Source: Gammaproteobacteria bacterium (GTDB lineage Bacteria; Pseudomonadota; Gammaproteobacteria; Steroidobacterales; Rariloculaceae). From it: DNA of 64,000 nt. The translations under genes and the position numbers were made by a program. The DNA is taken from contig PKRJ01000006.1 in assembly GCA_017577365.1 (NCBI GenBank), forward strand, positions 26,175-90,174, given 5' to 3'. Under the pieces are notes generated by a model. That model was not told where the DNA came from. It searched no databases and was given only the letters and a program-made list of their open reading frames with translations. Shown in pieces: positions 8,237 through 17,682 of this stretch (positions are counted from its first letter, which is position 1; each line of letters opens with the position of its first letter).

Positions 8237-9484
8237 CTATGGGCGAGCGACCTTGCTCGGGGCTGTCTCCTCGAGAAAGAGCGCGGCGACGCCGGCGCAG
8301 ACCGCGCAGAACGCGGCGACGACGATGGGCGCGGCCAGACTCGTCGCGTCGGCGATTCGTCCGGCGAGCGTCGGCATCGTGACGCCGCCGATGAGTTCGC
8401 CGATGGCGACGACGAGTCCCATCGACGACGCGGCGAGCGACCTGGAGACGCTTTCGCCCGGCACGACGCCCATGAACAGCGGAAACGCGCCGGTGCCGCT
8501 CCATCCGAGGAACAGTAAGAGCCCGAGCATCCACATCGGGCCGTCGAACCAGAGCGCGGCGAGCGGCGTCATCACCGCGCCGAAGCAAAAGAGAATCATC
8601 GCGGGCTTTCGCCCGACGCGATCGGACCACGCGGGAACGAGAAAGCCGCAGATCGCCGTCGCCAATCCGGTGATACCGACGAGCTGTCCGGCCTGCTCGG
8701 CGGTGAAGCCGCGAACGTTCTGGAAGAAGACCGGCATGAACGTGAGGCCGACGAGGAACCACGCGACCATGAAGATCGATATCACGCAGCAGACGCGAAT
8801 GTTGTGCTCCTTCAGCATCGAAAGAGCGCTCAAGCCGACGCGCGGGGGCGTTTCGGCCGCCTCTTCCGGCGTTCGTGCAGGCTCGCGTAGATAGAGAAAG
8901 ACGAGCAGCGCGCAGATCAGACCCGGAATACCCGTCAGAAAGAACGTGACGCGCCAATCGAACATCGAGGCGAGCCGCGGCACGAGAAAACCCGCGAGCA
9001 TATTGCCTATGAGCGCCGCGAACACGTTCTGCATGACGCCGGCGTTGAGGCCGCGGCGATGCGGCGAAGACTCGACATTCATGATCGAAAGACAGACGGG
9101 CAGGAACGGTCCTTCGGCGATGCCCATCAGCACGCGCGCAGCGAGCAGGAACGCGAACGACGTCGCGAGGCCGGACACGGCCGAGCACAGCGAGAACACG
9201 ACGATCGACAGCAGCACGAACGGTTTGCGTGCACGGATCGCATCGGACCACGCGGCGACGAAATAGGCCGATATCGCCCAGGCCAGCGCGAGGCCCGAGC
9301 TCAGCATGCCGATCTGGGTATTGGTCAGCCCGAGGTCGACCTGGATCGCTGCGACGAGATAATTGATCGCGTTACGGTCGAAGAAGACCAGCCCGAACGA
9401 GAATCCCAAGAGCAGCAGGATGCCGTTCTCGTAAGTGAAGAACGTCCGGCGCCCGTTCCGGGCCGCTGCGTGGGTCGCGCTCAT
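8237..9484 (-). CDS. MFS transporter, anion:cation symporter-like
   Basis: The protein has 415 residues from the ATG at 9484, which has GGGGGA just upstream; a longer upstream open frame is unsupported. About twelve membrane segments are visible. Near the N-terminus FGLVFFDRNAINYL matches the signature of the anion:cation symporter branch of MFS (hexuronate, glucarate, phthalate-type carriers), where the motif is typically DR-x-x-x-x-x. The second half contains WSDRVGRKPAMI, a good motif A. The likely substrate class is an organic acid anion, but the exact compound cannot be read from sequence. A VOC-family gene is divergent on the other side of a 240-bp spacer. Confidence 0.82.
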   Translation of the reverse strand: MSATHAAARNGRRTFFTYENGILLLLGFSFGLVFFDRNAINYLVAAIQVDLGLTNTQIGMLSSGLALAWAISAYFVAAWSDAIRARKPFVLLSIVVFSLCSAVSGLATSFAFLLAARVLMGIAEGPFLPVCLSIMNVESSPHRRGLNAGVMQNVFAALIGNMLAGFLVPRLASMFDWRVTFFLTGIPGLICALLVFLYLREPARTPEEAAETPPRVGLSALSMLKEHNIRVCCVISIFMVAWFLVGLTFMPVFFQNVRGFTAEQAGQLVGITGLATAICGFLVPAWSDRVGRKPAMILFCFGAVMTPLAALWFDGPMWMLGLLLFLGWSGTGAFPLFMGVVPGESVSRSLAASSMGLVVAIGELIGGVTMPTLAGRIADATSLAAPIVVAAFCAVCAGVAALFLEETAPSKVARP

Positions 9485-9724
9485 GAATCCCCCTTGTCGT
9501 TGTCTTTGTCGCGCGGGTGCCCGATCTCCCCCGATCCGAGTCGAGCGACCCGATGGGCAGCAGTATAGAGGACGCCCATTCGCTGTCGAGCGGAGCCTCG
9601 GTGATAGGCCGCGATGCTCCCGTGCTCGATTCGGTAAAGTGACGACATGAGGAAACGGCATGGCCGTCGAGAAGGCCGGGCATTCGGCGCTCTTGGTGAT
9701 TACTTCGAAAGGGAGGGAAGGGAA

Positions 9725-10141
9725 ATGAAGCCGCGGATAACGGTGATCACGCTGGGCGTCGATGATCTCGAGGCCTCGGTGCGTTTCTATCGAGACGGTC
9801 TCGGTTTTCCGACGCAAGGCGTCGTCGGGAAGGAGTTCGAGCACGGCGCGGTGGCGTTCATTCAGCTTCAACCGGGGCTGCGTATGGCTTTGTGGCCGAG
9901 GACGAGCATCGCGCACGATACCGGGCTTCCGTCGGGCTCCCCGAATCCGACGGAAATGACCCTCGGTCACAACGTCGCGAGTCGGGCCGAGGTGGACGAG
10001 GTGATGGCGGCAGCGCAAGCCGCGGGCGCGACGATCGTCAAGCCTGCTCATGACACGTTCTGGGGAGGGTACTCGGGATATTTTCAGGACCCGGACGGGC
10101 ATCTCTGGGAGGTCGTGTGGAATCCGGACTGGTCGGGGTAA
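9725..10141 (+). CDS. VOC family (glyoxalase/dioxygenase-fold) protein
   Basis: The protein has 138 residues. The ATG at 9725 is chosen because AGGGAGGGAAGG sits directly upstream; the longer frame would add an unlikely Arg-rich leader. Two beta-alpha-beta-beta-beta modules are visible. The first runs ITVITLGVDDLEASVRFYRDGLGF; the second ends with GGYSGYFQDPDGHLWEVVWNP. The C-terminal FQDPDGHLWEV carries the Glu used for metal binding in glyoxalase-like members. It is cytoplasmic and short, with no associated enzyme to reveal its substrate. Confidence 0.85.
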   Translation: MKPRITVITLGVDDLEASVRFYRDGLGFPTQGVVGKEFEHGAVAFIQLQPGLRMALWPRTSIAHDTGLPSGSPNPTEMTLGHNVASRAEVDEVMAAAQAAGATIVKPAHDTFWGGYSGYFQDPDGHLWEVVWNPDWSG

Positions 10142-10362
10142 TCGGCTGCTCGTTCTCGTAGACCGCTCCGCGCGCGGCTCGAGTCTGCAAGCGCGGAAGA
10201 GCTGAAATGCGAGCGGCGGCATCGAGCCGAGAGCGCGGCAAATCCTCTTGCCGCGGCCGTTGAAACCTTCTTTGGATTGGAGTGTTGTTGCCGCGCGGCG
10301 CTTGAAAGTACCATGCGCGGGCGTCCCTCGGCGCGCCGAGCGATCTTCTTGGAGGAAAAGTC

Positions 10363-11865
10363 ATGAAGCGACTGCACGTGCAGCGAGCCGCGTGGTTGGC
10401 CGGCATCGCCGTCGCCGCGACCGCATGTCACGCGGAGATCGAGGATCCGATCCGCGTCGACGGCGGGCTCGTCTCCGGCGCCGAAGTCACGTCGTCCGGC
10501 GTCCGCATCTATCGCGGGTTGCCTTTCGCTGCGCCGCCGGTCGGCGAGAACCGGTGGCGTCCTCCGCAGCCGGTCGAGGCGTGGGAAGGCGTCCGCGACG
10601 CGAGCAAGTTCGGCAACGTCTGCGTTCAGGCCGACACCGGACGCTACGTCAATATCGCGATCATGGAGGGCCAGCCGCCGCGCAGCGAGGACTGTCTGTA
10701 TCTCAATGTGTGGACGCCGGCGAAATCCAAGGACGATCGCCTTCCTGTCATGGTGTACTTCTACGGCGGCGCGTTCACCGACGGGGCGGGTTCCGCGCCG
10801 CTCTACGACGGCACGGCGCTCGCTGAGCGCGGCGCCGTCGTCGTGACGATGAACTATCGGCTGGGTCCGTTCGGATTCCTCGCGCATCCCGCGCTCACCG
10901 CCGAGTCCGAGCACAAGAGCTCCGGCAACTACGGCATCATGGACATGGTCGCGTCGCTCGAATGGGTGCAGCGCAATATCGAGGCCTTCGGCGGTGACCC
11001 GAGCAACGTCACGATCTTCGGCCAGTCGGCCGGCGCGATGGCGATCACGTCGCTGATGACGTCGCCGCTCGCGAAAGGCCTGTTCCACCGCGCGATCACG
11101 CAGAGCATCATGGGCGGCGCGGTATCGCCGAACATGCCGAACGCGACGCTCGCCGCGCAGGAGGAGCAGGGCAAGAGCCAAGCCGAGGCCGCCGGCATCA
11201 CGACGGTCGAGCAGTTGCGCGCGCTGTCGACCGAAGAGGTGGCGCGAACGTTCCGCGCGCAGACGATGATCGTCGACAACTATGTGATCCCCGAGGATCC
11301 GGCGATCGTCTTCGCGCAGGGGCGCCAGCATCCGGTCGATTTGATCGCGGGCGCGAATGCCGCGGAGCTGTCGTTCGGTCCGCGGCGCGCGGCGCCCGGC
11401 GAGTCCGACGGCTCCGACCGCATTTTCTGGACGGCGTGGCGTCTCGCCGAATATCAGCGGGCGCTCGGCAAGAACGCGTACGTCTATTGGTTCACCCAGG
11501 CCTCACCGGCACCGGAAGGTGCGGAGCCGTTCCTGCCGGTGCATGCGGCGGAAGTGAAATACGTTTTCGACAATCTCGGCGAGCATCCGCTGTTCCCGGA
11601 CAACAGTGACGCGGCGCTCGCGGCCGCATCCGCCGCGGATCAGCGCGTCGCCGACATGATGGCGTCATACTGGGTCAATTTCGCACGCACCGGCAATCCG
11701 AACGGTGAAGGCCTGCCCGAGTGGAAGCCGCACACGGGGCTCGACGCCGTGAACGCGGTCATCCTCGACGCGGACCCCGCCTCTCAGCGTCTGCCGACGC
11801 TCGAGCAGATGCAGGCGCACGAAACGAGGCTCGAGGAGCAGCTCGACGCGCTGCTCGCGCGGTAA
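10363..11865 (+). CDS. Type-B carboxylesterase/lipase, probably a lipoprotein
   Basis: The product has 500 residues. The leader ends AVAATAC at residue 22, a likely lipobox, so the enzyme is probably anchored in the envelope. Family signatures are present: YRGLPFAAPPVGENRWRPPQ, EDCLYLNVWTP, the nucleophile elbow FGQSAGAMA with its Ser, and VHAAEVKYVF for the catalytic His. The acid residue would be the Glu in ANAAE. The stretch between that Glu and the next helix (FWTAWRLAEYQRAL) is shorter than in typical members. It should hydrolyse an ester with unknown leaving group. A hairpin follows the stop codon. Confidence 0.85.
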   Translation: MKRLHVQRAAWLAGIAVAATACHAEIEDPIRVDGGLVSGAEVTSSGVRIYRGLPFAAPPVGENRWRPPQPVEAWEGVRDASKFGNVCVQADTGRYVNIAIMEGQPPRSEDCLYLNVWTPAKSKDDRLPVMVYFYGGAFTDGAGSAPLYDGTALAERGAVVVTMNYRLGPFGFLAHPALTAESEHKSSGNYGIMDMVASLEWVQRNIEAFGGDPSNVTIFGQSAGAMAITSLMTSPLAKGLFHRAITQSIMGGAVSPNMPNATLAAQEEQGKSQAEAAGITTVEQLRALSTEEVARTFRAQTMIVDNYVIPEDPAIVFAQGRQHPVDLIAGANAAELSFGPRRAAPGESDGSDRIFWTAWRLAEYQRALGKNAYVYWFTQASPAPEGAEPFLPVHAAEVKYVFDNLGEHPLFPDNSDAALAAASAADQRVADMMASYWVNFARTGNPNGEGLPEWKPHTGLDAVNAVILDADPASQRLPTLEQMQAHETRLEEQLDALLAR

Positions 11866-11874
11866 CGTTCATCG

Positions 11875-11903
11875 CGCCCGGCGGCGAGCCGTGCCGCCGG
11901 GCG
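11875..11903. terminator. Perfect 11-bp stem between convergent carboxylesterase and panB
   Basis: CGCCCGGCGGC (11875-11885) pairs without mismatch with GCCGCCGGGCG (11893-11903) around a 7-base loop. It fills the whole 40-bp gap between two convergent genes, so it probably acts as a bidirectional terminator, although neither side has a long U-tract. Confidence 0.7.
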
Positions 11904-11905
11904 TG

Positions 11906-12718
11906 TCAGTAGCTTTCTTCTTCGCTCGGGAACGTCCGAGCCTTCACGTCGGCTCGATACTTCGCGAAGGCCTCCGCCATCTGCGCGCCGAGATCGGCAT
12001 AGCGGCGGACGAATCGCGGACGGAACTTGGTGAACAGGCCGAGCATGTCCGGCGTGACGAGGACCTGCCCGTCGCACGCCGGACCCGCGCCGATACCGAT
12101 CGTCGGGATCGAGAGCGACTCGGTCACGCGCCGCGCGAGCTCCGCCGGGATCTTCTCGAGCACGATCGCGAATACGCCAGCGTGCTCCAGCGCTTTCGCG
12201 TCGGCGAGAATCCGCTCCGCTTCCTCGGGCGTCGCGCCGCGCGCCTTGTACGTGCCGAACTTGTGGATCGACTGCGGCGTCAGGCCGAGATGACCCATCA
12301 CGGGAATGCCCGCGTTCACGATTCGGCGGATCGTCGGGCAGATGTATTCTCCGCCCTCGAGCTTCACCGCTTCCGCGAGCGCTTCCTTCACGAAGCGCCC
12401 GGCGTTGCGTAGCGCTTCCTCTTCGCTGACCTGATACGACATGAACGGCAGGTCGGCGACGACGAGCGCACGCTTGACGCCCCGCGCGACGACCTGCGTG
12501 TGATAGAGCATCTGCTCCACCGTCATCGGGATCGTCGTGTCGTAGCCCGCGAACACGTTGCCGGCCGAGTCTCCCACGAGGACGAGATCGATGCCGGCGG
12601 CGTCGAGGATCGAGGCGGTCAGATAGTCGTACGCCGTGAGGCACGCGATCGGCTCGCCGCGGGCCTTCATCTCCAGAAGCCGTTGCGTCGTGACTTTGCG
12701 GGATTCTTGCGTTGCCAT
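11906..12718 (-). CDS. panB: 3-methyl-2-oxobutanoate hydroxymethyltransferase
   Basis: The 270-residue cytoplasmic enzyme adds a hydroxymethyl group from 5,10-methylene-THF to ketoisovalerate, the first committed step of pantothenate (CoA) synthesis. The family is unmistakable: ACLTAYD near residue 25, VGDSAGN with metal ligand Asp50, VVADLPFMSYQ with Asp89, LEGG with Glu121, GHLGLTPQS, and VLEKIP with the catalytic Glu188. GIGAGPACDGQVLV closes the active site. The start at 12718 gives the usual family length and has AAAGGGC upstream; the upstream open extension is not conserved-looking. panC is not adjacent, so the gene stands alone. Confidence 0.95.
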   Translation of the reverse strand: MATQESRKVTTQRLLEMKARGEPIACLTAYDYLTASILDAAGIDLVLVGDSAGNVFAGYDTTIPMTVEQMLYHTQVVARGVKRALVVADLPFMSYQVSEEEALRNAGRFVKEALAEAVKLEGGEYICPTIRRIVNAGIPVMGHLGLTPQSIHKFGTYKARGATPEEAERILADAKALEHAGVFAIVLEKIPAELARRVTESLSIPTIGIGAGPACDGQVLVTPDMLGLFTKFRPRFVRRYADLGAQMAEAFAKYRADVKARTFPSEEESY

Positions 12719-13041
12719 GATGCCCTTTCGAAGCTCCATCTCGGCTTGCGGCCGTCGCGACCTTCCCTGGTCTTTGCGAGCTCGTCGCCCCTCGACGCGG
12801 GTCCGACGCCATATTACCGCGTGCTCGGGCCGTCGGACGAGAACGAACGGTCCGACCTTTCCCGCGATCCCTTTTGGGGGCCCTATCGGTCCACGCGTCG
12901 GCGTTATGGCACCATTGGCCGGATCGAGGCATGGTCCTCGGTGCTCGGGGGGAGCTCCGGGAATCGGAAAGAACGCACAGCGCGGGCGGCCGAGAAGGGG
13001 ACGCGGTGCCGCCTGCGACGACACTAGTCGAGGAGTACCGG

Positions 13042-14604
13042 ATGACGTATCGACCACGCACCTCGCGTCGCGGCCGCGTGCTCGCGGCCGTGCTTGCCGG
13101 CGTCGGCATCGCTGCGTGCTCGCCGAGCGAGCACCCGGGGCATAGTCGAGACGAAGGGGCGAGCGCGCCTCCGACGACGGCGGCGCTCGCGCAGCGGCTC
13201 GTCGAAAGAATGGGCGGCATCGATGCGTTGAACGGCGTCGAGACGCTCGTCGGCCGCGGCAGCGGGATGCGCACCCGCATCGGTCAAATCCGCATCGCGG
13301 GCGGCGAGGACTGGACCTTGCGCGTCGAGCAGACCGAGACGATCGATCTCGCGAACGGCCGTGCCGCGTTCGAGTACACGATCTCGAACGACCAGTTCAA
13401 CATGCAACGCACCGAGGTCTACACGTCGTTCGAAGGCCAGCCGATCGGTTGGAACACCGGGCCGGGGCGGCCGCAGATCGCGACGTCGCCGAACGGCCTC
13501 TTCAGCTGGGCGACGCAGAACTCGCCGCAGATGCTGTTGCGGCGCAACGTGATCACGGTCGCGCTCGCGGCGGCCGCGACGGCGTCGGATCAGCCGGCCG
13601 TCGAAAAGGAAATCGGTGGACGCGCGTCGCTCCACGGGACGGCGCGACTGCCGTCGGGCGAAGAGATCGGACTTTATTTCGATCCCGAAAGCGGCTTGCT
13701 CAACGCCTATACCGCGCTCGACACCGAGCCGATGCTCGGCGACGTCGTGGCCGAGTATCTGCTCGACGACTGGCGCCCTGTCGGCAACGTGACGCTGCCG
13801 CATTCGGTCACCATCCGCAAGGAGGGCCGCCCATTCTCGTCGCTCACGTACGAGTCGATCTCGGTGAACGATGCTTCCGCGTTGTCGATCTTCGAGGTGC
13901 CGGCAGCGGCGCTCGAGCAGGCGAGGCAGGTCGTGTCCACGGAGGGCTCGTGGTCGCCGCTCACGCTGAACGAGGTCGCACCCGGCGTCTATCATGCGGT
14001 CGGCTACTCGCATCACGGCATGGTCGTCGAGTTTCCGAGCTTCGTCGCAGTCGTCGAGGCGGCGTATACCGAGGTGCAGGGCGAGACGCTCGTGCGGGCG
14101 ATCGGCGAGCGCTTCGGCAAGCCGATCCGCTACGTGATTCCGAGTCACCCGCACTGGGATCATACGGGTGCGTTGCGTCGTCTCGTGGCCGCCGGTGCGA
14201 CGGCGATACTTGCCGCCGGGCACGAGGTCGAGCTGCGCGCCGTGATCGAGGCCCCGCATACGAATCCGCCCGACGAGCTCGCGCGGCGGCGCGCAGCGGG
14301 CGAGCGGGTCGGCGGCATCGAGGTGTTCACCGGCGAGCGCGTGATCGAGGAAGGCGACCGCCGGCTCGAGCTCTACGAGGTCTCCGGTATTCCGCACGTC
14401 GAGCCGAAAGTGCTCGCATACGTGCCTCATGCGGGCGCGATCTTCCAGAGTGACATCTTCTTCGGCGCGCCGAGCCCCGACGCGACCGCGCTCTACGAAG
14501 CGATTCGCGAGCGCGGGCTCGAGGTCCGCTCGATCGTCGATGGGCACGGCGGCGTCGTGCCGTTCGAGACGCTCGAAGCGGCGGCTCGCAGCTCGATCCA
14601 ATGA
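13042..14604 (+). CDS. Exported metallo-beta-lactamase-fold hydrolase with a long N-terminal domain
   Basis: This protein has 520 residues. The ATG at 13042 follows GAGGAG and opens a lipoprotein-type leader (AGVGIAAC, Cys near residue 25). Residues about 50-310 form a beta-rich region resembling the outer-membrane lipoprotein-sorting/LolA-like fold seen in front of some exported MBL proteins. The C-terminal part is the MBL domain: HPHWDH at 369-374 supplies the first metal ligands, IPH, FQSDIFF and GHGG supply the later His/Asp/His. The residue set is compatible with a two-metal centre. Reaction unknown. A strong hairpin follows. Confidence 0.78.
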   Translation: MTYRPRTSRRGRVLAAVLAGVGIAACSPSEHPGHSRDEGASAPPTTAALAQRLVERMGGIDALNGVETLVGRGSGMRTRIGQIRIAGGEDWTLRVEQTETIDLANGRAAFEYTISNDQFNMQRTEVYTSFEGQPIGWNTGPGRPQIATSPNGLFSWATQNSPQMLLRRNVITVALAAAATASDQPAVEKEIGGRASLHGTARLPSGEEIGLYFDPESGLLNAYTALDTEPMLGDVVAEYLLDDWRPVGNVTLPHSVTIRKEGRPFSSLTYESISVNDASALSIFEVPAAALEQARQVVSTEGSWSPLTLNEVAPGVYHAVGYSHHGMVVEFPSFVAVVEAAYTEVQGETLVRAIGERFGKPIRYVIPSHPHWDHTGALRRLVAAGATAILAAGHEVELRAVIEAPHTNPPDELARRRAAGERVGGIEVFTGERVIEEGDRRLELYEVSGIPHVEPKVLAYVPHAGAIFQSDIFFGAPSPDATALYEAIRERGLEVRSIVDGHGGVVPFETLEAAARSSIQ

Positions 14605-14612
14605 GCGTTACG

Positions 14613-14638
14613 GCCGGGCCGCGCCGTTGCGGCCCGGC
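14613..14638. terminator. Perfect 10-bp hairpin between MBL and amine oxidase genes
   Basis: GCCGGGCCGC (14613-14622) pairs perfectly with GCGGCCCGGC (14629-14638) around GCCGTT, followed by TCTTCGTC. It lies between convergent genes and probably ends both transcripts, including the long leftward amine-oxidase operon. Confidence 0.7.
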
Positions 14639-14667
14639 TCTTCGTCATGGGTGCTCGAGCCCCGCAT

Positions 14668-16626
14668 TCAGTGCGGACGCGGCAAGTCGAGCGCGGGATT
14701 CCCGTCGAAATAGTCGAAGGGGCGAATCTCGAACCAGTGCCACAGCACCGGCATGACCGGCCAGTCTTCGGCACGAACCAAGTGGTGCATCCCGACGGTA
14801 TACCAAGCGACGATATCCTTGCCGACGATGTCGCGATTCGCTTTCGTCCACGCGGGCAGCCCCATGCCGGGCTCGCTGAGGGTCGGATAATCCCCGGCCG
14901 CGTAGAGCTCGTCACGATCGTACGGCGTGACCCACAAGTGGTACTCGATGAATCCGGCGCGGCGCCTCGGATAGTCGTCCTCGCTGAGCAGCACGCCCGC
15001 CGTCATGCCCGGTCTGATCTGATAGCTCGTCGGATAACCCAGGCGGGTCGTGCGCGTCGTGCTGAGGAAGCGCCAAAGCCCGGGATGGTCGTGATGCATG
15101 TTCAACCGCGCTTCGAGCTCGGTGCGCGGTTGCCAAGCCTCACGCTTCCACACGCTCCGTCGCGGTGATTCCGGCGGCAGGATCTCCGTGACGAGGCGGT
15201 CCACGACGAAGTCGTTCCGCGTGCCGTCGACGTCGAGATCGAGCCGGAACGCGAAGTAGTGGTCGTGATTGACGCCGACGATGTGCTCGTCGACGAAGCG
15301 ACCGTATTCGTCATCTTTGCTTCCCGCGCGGGCATCTCGGGCTTCGACCGTTTTCGCCTCGACGATGCCCGTCGCGCCGACACCGACGTGGATGGACCCG
15401 TCCTGTTGGAAGACCCAGTCGAAGATGTAGTCGTAGTTACCGATCACCGCGACGCTGCGAACCACGAGATCGCGTTTGAGCGCGATATCGAGCTCGTCGC
15501 TCAGGTGCCGCCAAGCCGGGTCCCCGGTTTCCCGCTCGAACACGCAATAGATGTTCGGCCGCGTTTGCGGGTGCCCCGACTCGTTCGAGATCAACGCGCT
15601 GAAATACTTGGCGTGAACGGGGCAGTCCGCGCCCGCGACGAGAGGCTTCATCAGGCCGGGTGCCGCGAACTCGCCGGCATCGAGGAAATTGCGGTGATAC
15701 CAATGAAACGACGGATCCGAATACGGCACGAAGATCTCGGAAAGCGAGGCTTGGTAGAGGACGCTGCGAACGTCGTTGCCATCCTTGTACGTGACCATCG
15801 ACAGCACGGGACCGACCCGCTGGTCCGCACGCAGATGGAAGCGCCAGTTCTGCCATGAGATCCAGTGCCCGTCGACCTCGAAACCGGGCCCGCCGGGCTG
15901 ACTGACGAGAATCGGGCTCGGAACCTCGCGCGGAGGCGGGGTCGAGGTGCGATCGAAATCCGCCTTCGTCTTCGGCATCGGCACGATGCCCTCGTCGACG
16001 ACGCGGATGACTTCCTGATTGGTCATGTCGACGACCACGTCGAGCCCGGCGAGCCCCCGCACCCAGCCGTTGCGCACGCCGCGCACGTCCCGGCAGCTGC
16101 CGTGACCGATCCGACGACCGCGCTGCTCGTCCGTTCCGAAGTAGCCCGGAGGCCCGATCGAGCAGCGAAGGAACGTCGTGTCCTCGTAGCCGCGGCGCTT
16201 GATCGCTGCGACGAAGTCGGGGTGCTCGAGCATCTTGTCGAGGACCTTCCTGTCTTCGCCGGACGTGAAATAGGGCTGAACCCCTTCGAGCTTCTCGTAC
16301 GACTCGAGCCGCCGGCGCTCGAGATCGATCACGGCTTCGAAGGCCTCGCCGCCGTTCCGCACGACGGCCTTTGCCTGCCGGGGGCGCGGCGATCCGGGCG
16401 TCCACGCGAGAACGTCGGCTTTGTCGGGCTCGTAGAGGTGAATGCCCGAGAACTTCGTGTCGGGATCGACCTTGCCCGCGTCGTAGAGGATTTGGAGCAC
16501 GTCCCAGTGCTCGTCGAACGACAGCGGATCCAACGGGTGCTCCGTCGCGTCCGCCGTCGCGATCGCCGCGCCGAGCAAAGCGCTCCCGATTCCCTTCGCT
16601 AGTTTCCGTTTCACTTTTTCGCTCAT
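14668..16626 (-). CDS. Copper amine oxidase
   Basis: The 652-residue enzyme would oxidise a primary amine to aldehyde, ammonia and hydrogen peroxide using copper and topaquinone. The cofactor motif NYDY is present, with Tyr398 as the topaquinone precursor. Copper ligands are His454 and His456 (NHDH) and His630 (LWHWFEIRPFDYFDGNPA). The catalytic-base region YSDPSFHWYHRNFLDAGEF is also intact. The N-terminus (GSALLGAAIATADATEH) looks like a weak signal peptide, which would put it in the periplasm. It is the last gene of the leftward set HupE, PpiC and ureohydrolase, 30 bases after HupE. This context suggests that it consumes an amine released by the upstream hydrolase. Confidence 0.93.
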   Translation of the reverse strand: MSEKVKRKLAKGIGSALLGAAIATADATEHPLDPLSFDEHWDVLQILYDAGKVDPDTKFSGIHLYEPDKADVLAWTPGSPRPRQAKAVVRNGGEAFEAVIDLERRRLESYEKLEGVQPYFTSGEDRKVLDKMLEHPDFVAAIKRRGYEDTTFLRCSIGPPGYFGTDEQRGRRIGHGSCRDVRGVRNGWVRGLAGLDVVVDMTNQEVIRVVDEGIVPMPKTKADFDRTSTPPPREVPSPILVSQPGGPGFEVDGHWISWQNWRFHLRADQRVGPVLSMVTYKDGNDVRSVLYQASLSEIFVPYSDPSFHWYHRNFLDAGEFAAPGLMKPLVAGADCPVHAKYFSALISNESGHPQTRPNIYCVFERETGDPAWRHLSDELDIALKRDLVVRSVAVIGNYDYIFDWVFQQDGSIHVGVGATGIVEAKTVEARDARAGSKDDEYGRFVDEHIVGVNHDHYFAFRLDLDVDGTRNDFVVDRLVTEILPPESPRRSVWKREAWQPRTELEARLNMHHDHPGLWRFLSTTRTTRLGYPTSYQIRPGMTAGVLLSEDDYPRRRAGFIEYHLWVTPYDRDELYAAGDYPTLSEPGMGLPAWTKANRDIVGKDIVAWYTVGMHHLVRAEDWPVMPVLWHWFEIRPFDYFDGNPALDLPRPH

Positions 16627-16656
16627 ACCCAGCTCATCGTTCGAGGCAACGCCGCC

Positions 16657-17682
16657 TCAGAATCCGATCACGCGCTCGACGGTCCAGTAGAGCCCGAGAC
16701 CGCCGACGAAGGCCGTCGCGGCTCGTGACGCGACGCGGTCGATCCGCACCTTGCGGAGCCCGAGAATCGCGAGGAGCACGGAGGCGACGAACAGCAGCTG
16801 TCCGATCTCGACGCCGACGTTGAAGAACGCGAGCGCTGTTGCCGTGCGAGTCGGCGATACGCCGAGCCCTCCGAGCACGCTCGCGAAACCGAGGCCGTGC
16901 ACGAGACCGAATGCAGCCGTCACGAAAACCTGCCGATACCGCTCGGACGAGCGCCCTTCCGCGTCCGGCGCACCGGTCGCGCCGCGAAGCCGCAGCAGCG
17001 CCTCACGCGCCATGAGCACGACCGACAACGCGATGAGCGCCTCGACGGGACCGATCGGAATGCGCAGCACGCCGTAGTGGGCGAGCGCCAGAGAGATCGA
17101 GTGACCGATCGTGAACGCGGAGATCAGCCACGCGAGCCGCGTGCCCGAGGCGAGCATGCCGAGACAGAAGACGAACGCGAGGTGATCCCATCCGATCAGC
17201 ACGTGCTCGGTGCCGAGCGCGAGGTACTGCCACGCGGTCGTCCAGAAGCCGGCGGGAGCTCCTTCCGCGTCGCGTTCCGACAGATCGATCACGCTGCCGG
17301 TCGATCCGCCGGGCAGTATTCGCGACTCGACGACACCGTCTCCGCGTACCCATTCGAGCATCGCGCCGTCTCGCCCCCACGGCATGCCGATCTTCATGTC
17401 GGTCGGCGACGCCCGGCTACAGTCGACGTGGAACTCGACCAGGCTTCCATCGTGAAGGCGGCGCACCTCGCGAGAGAGAGGCGTGCAACTCGCGGGCCAC
17501 GTCGCCTTGAGCTCGGTATTCGCGGCGACGGACAGCGTCGCCGCCACGCGGTAACGGCCGTTCCCGTCCTCCGTGACCTCGAACCGTGCGATATCGAGAT
17601 AGTCGGCGCACGCCGGCCCGGATAACGCGGCGCCCGCGGCGCATGTCGCGAGCCACGCGATGAGTCTGGCGGAGAACGTCAT
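16657..17682 (-). CDS. HupE/UreJ-type membrane protein with an N-terminal periplasmic domain
   Basis: The protein has 341 residues. The ATG at 17682 overlaps the stop of the upstream PpiC-like gene (ATGA), so translation is probably coupled. A signal peptide (ending GPACA) leads to a roughly 130-residue periplasmic beta domain. About six membrane segments follow, with the HupE_UreJ_2 landmarks GTEHVLIGWDHLAFV, FTIGHSISLALA and AFGLVHGLGFA. His/Asp residues in these helices are the metal-path candidates. Family members are thought to move nickel or cobalt. Nickel or another divalent metal would suit the ureohydrolase encoded in the same operon, but that link is inference. Confidence 0.82.
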   Translation of the reverse strand: MTFSARLIAWLATCAAGAALSGPACADYLDIARFEVTEDGNGRYRVAATLSVAANTELKATWPASCTPLSREVRRLHDGSLVEFHVDCSRASPTDMKIGMPWGRDGAMLEWVRGDGVVESRILPGGSTGSVIDLSERDAEGAPAGFWTTAWQYLALGTEHVLIGWDHLAFVFCLGMLASGTRLAWLISAFTIGHSISLALAHYGVLRIPIGPVEALIALSVVLMAREALLRLRGATGAPDAEGRSSERYRQVFVTAAFGLVHGLGFASVLGGLGVSPTRTATALAFFNVGVEIGQLLFVASVLLAILGLRKVRIDRVASRAATAFVGGLGLYWTVERVIGF

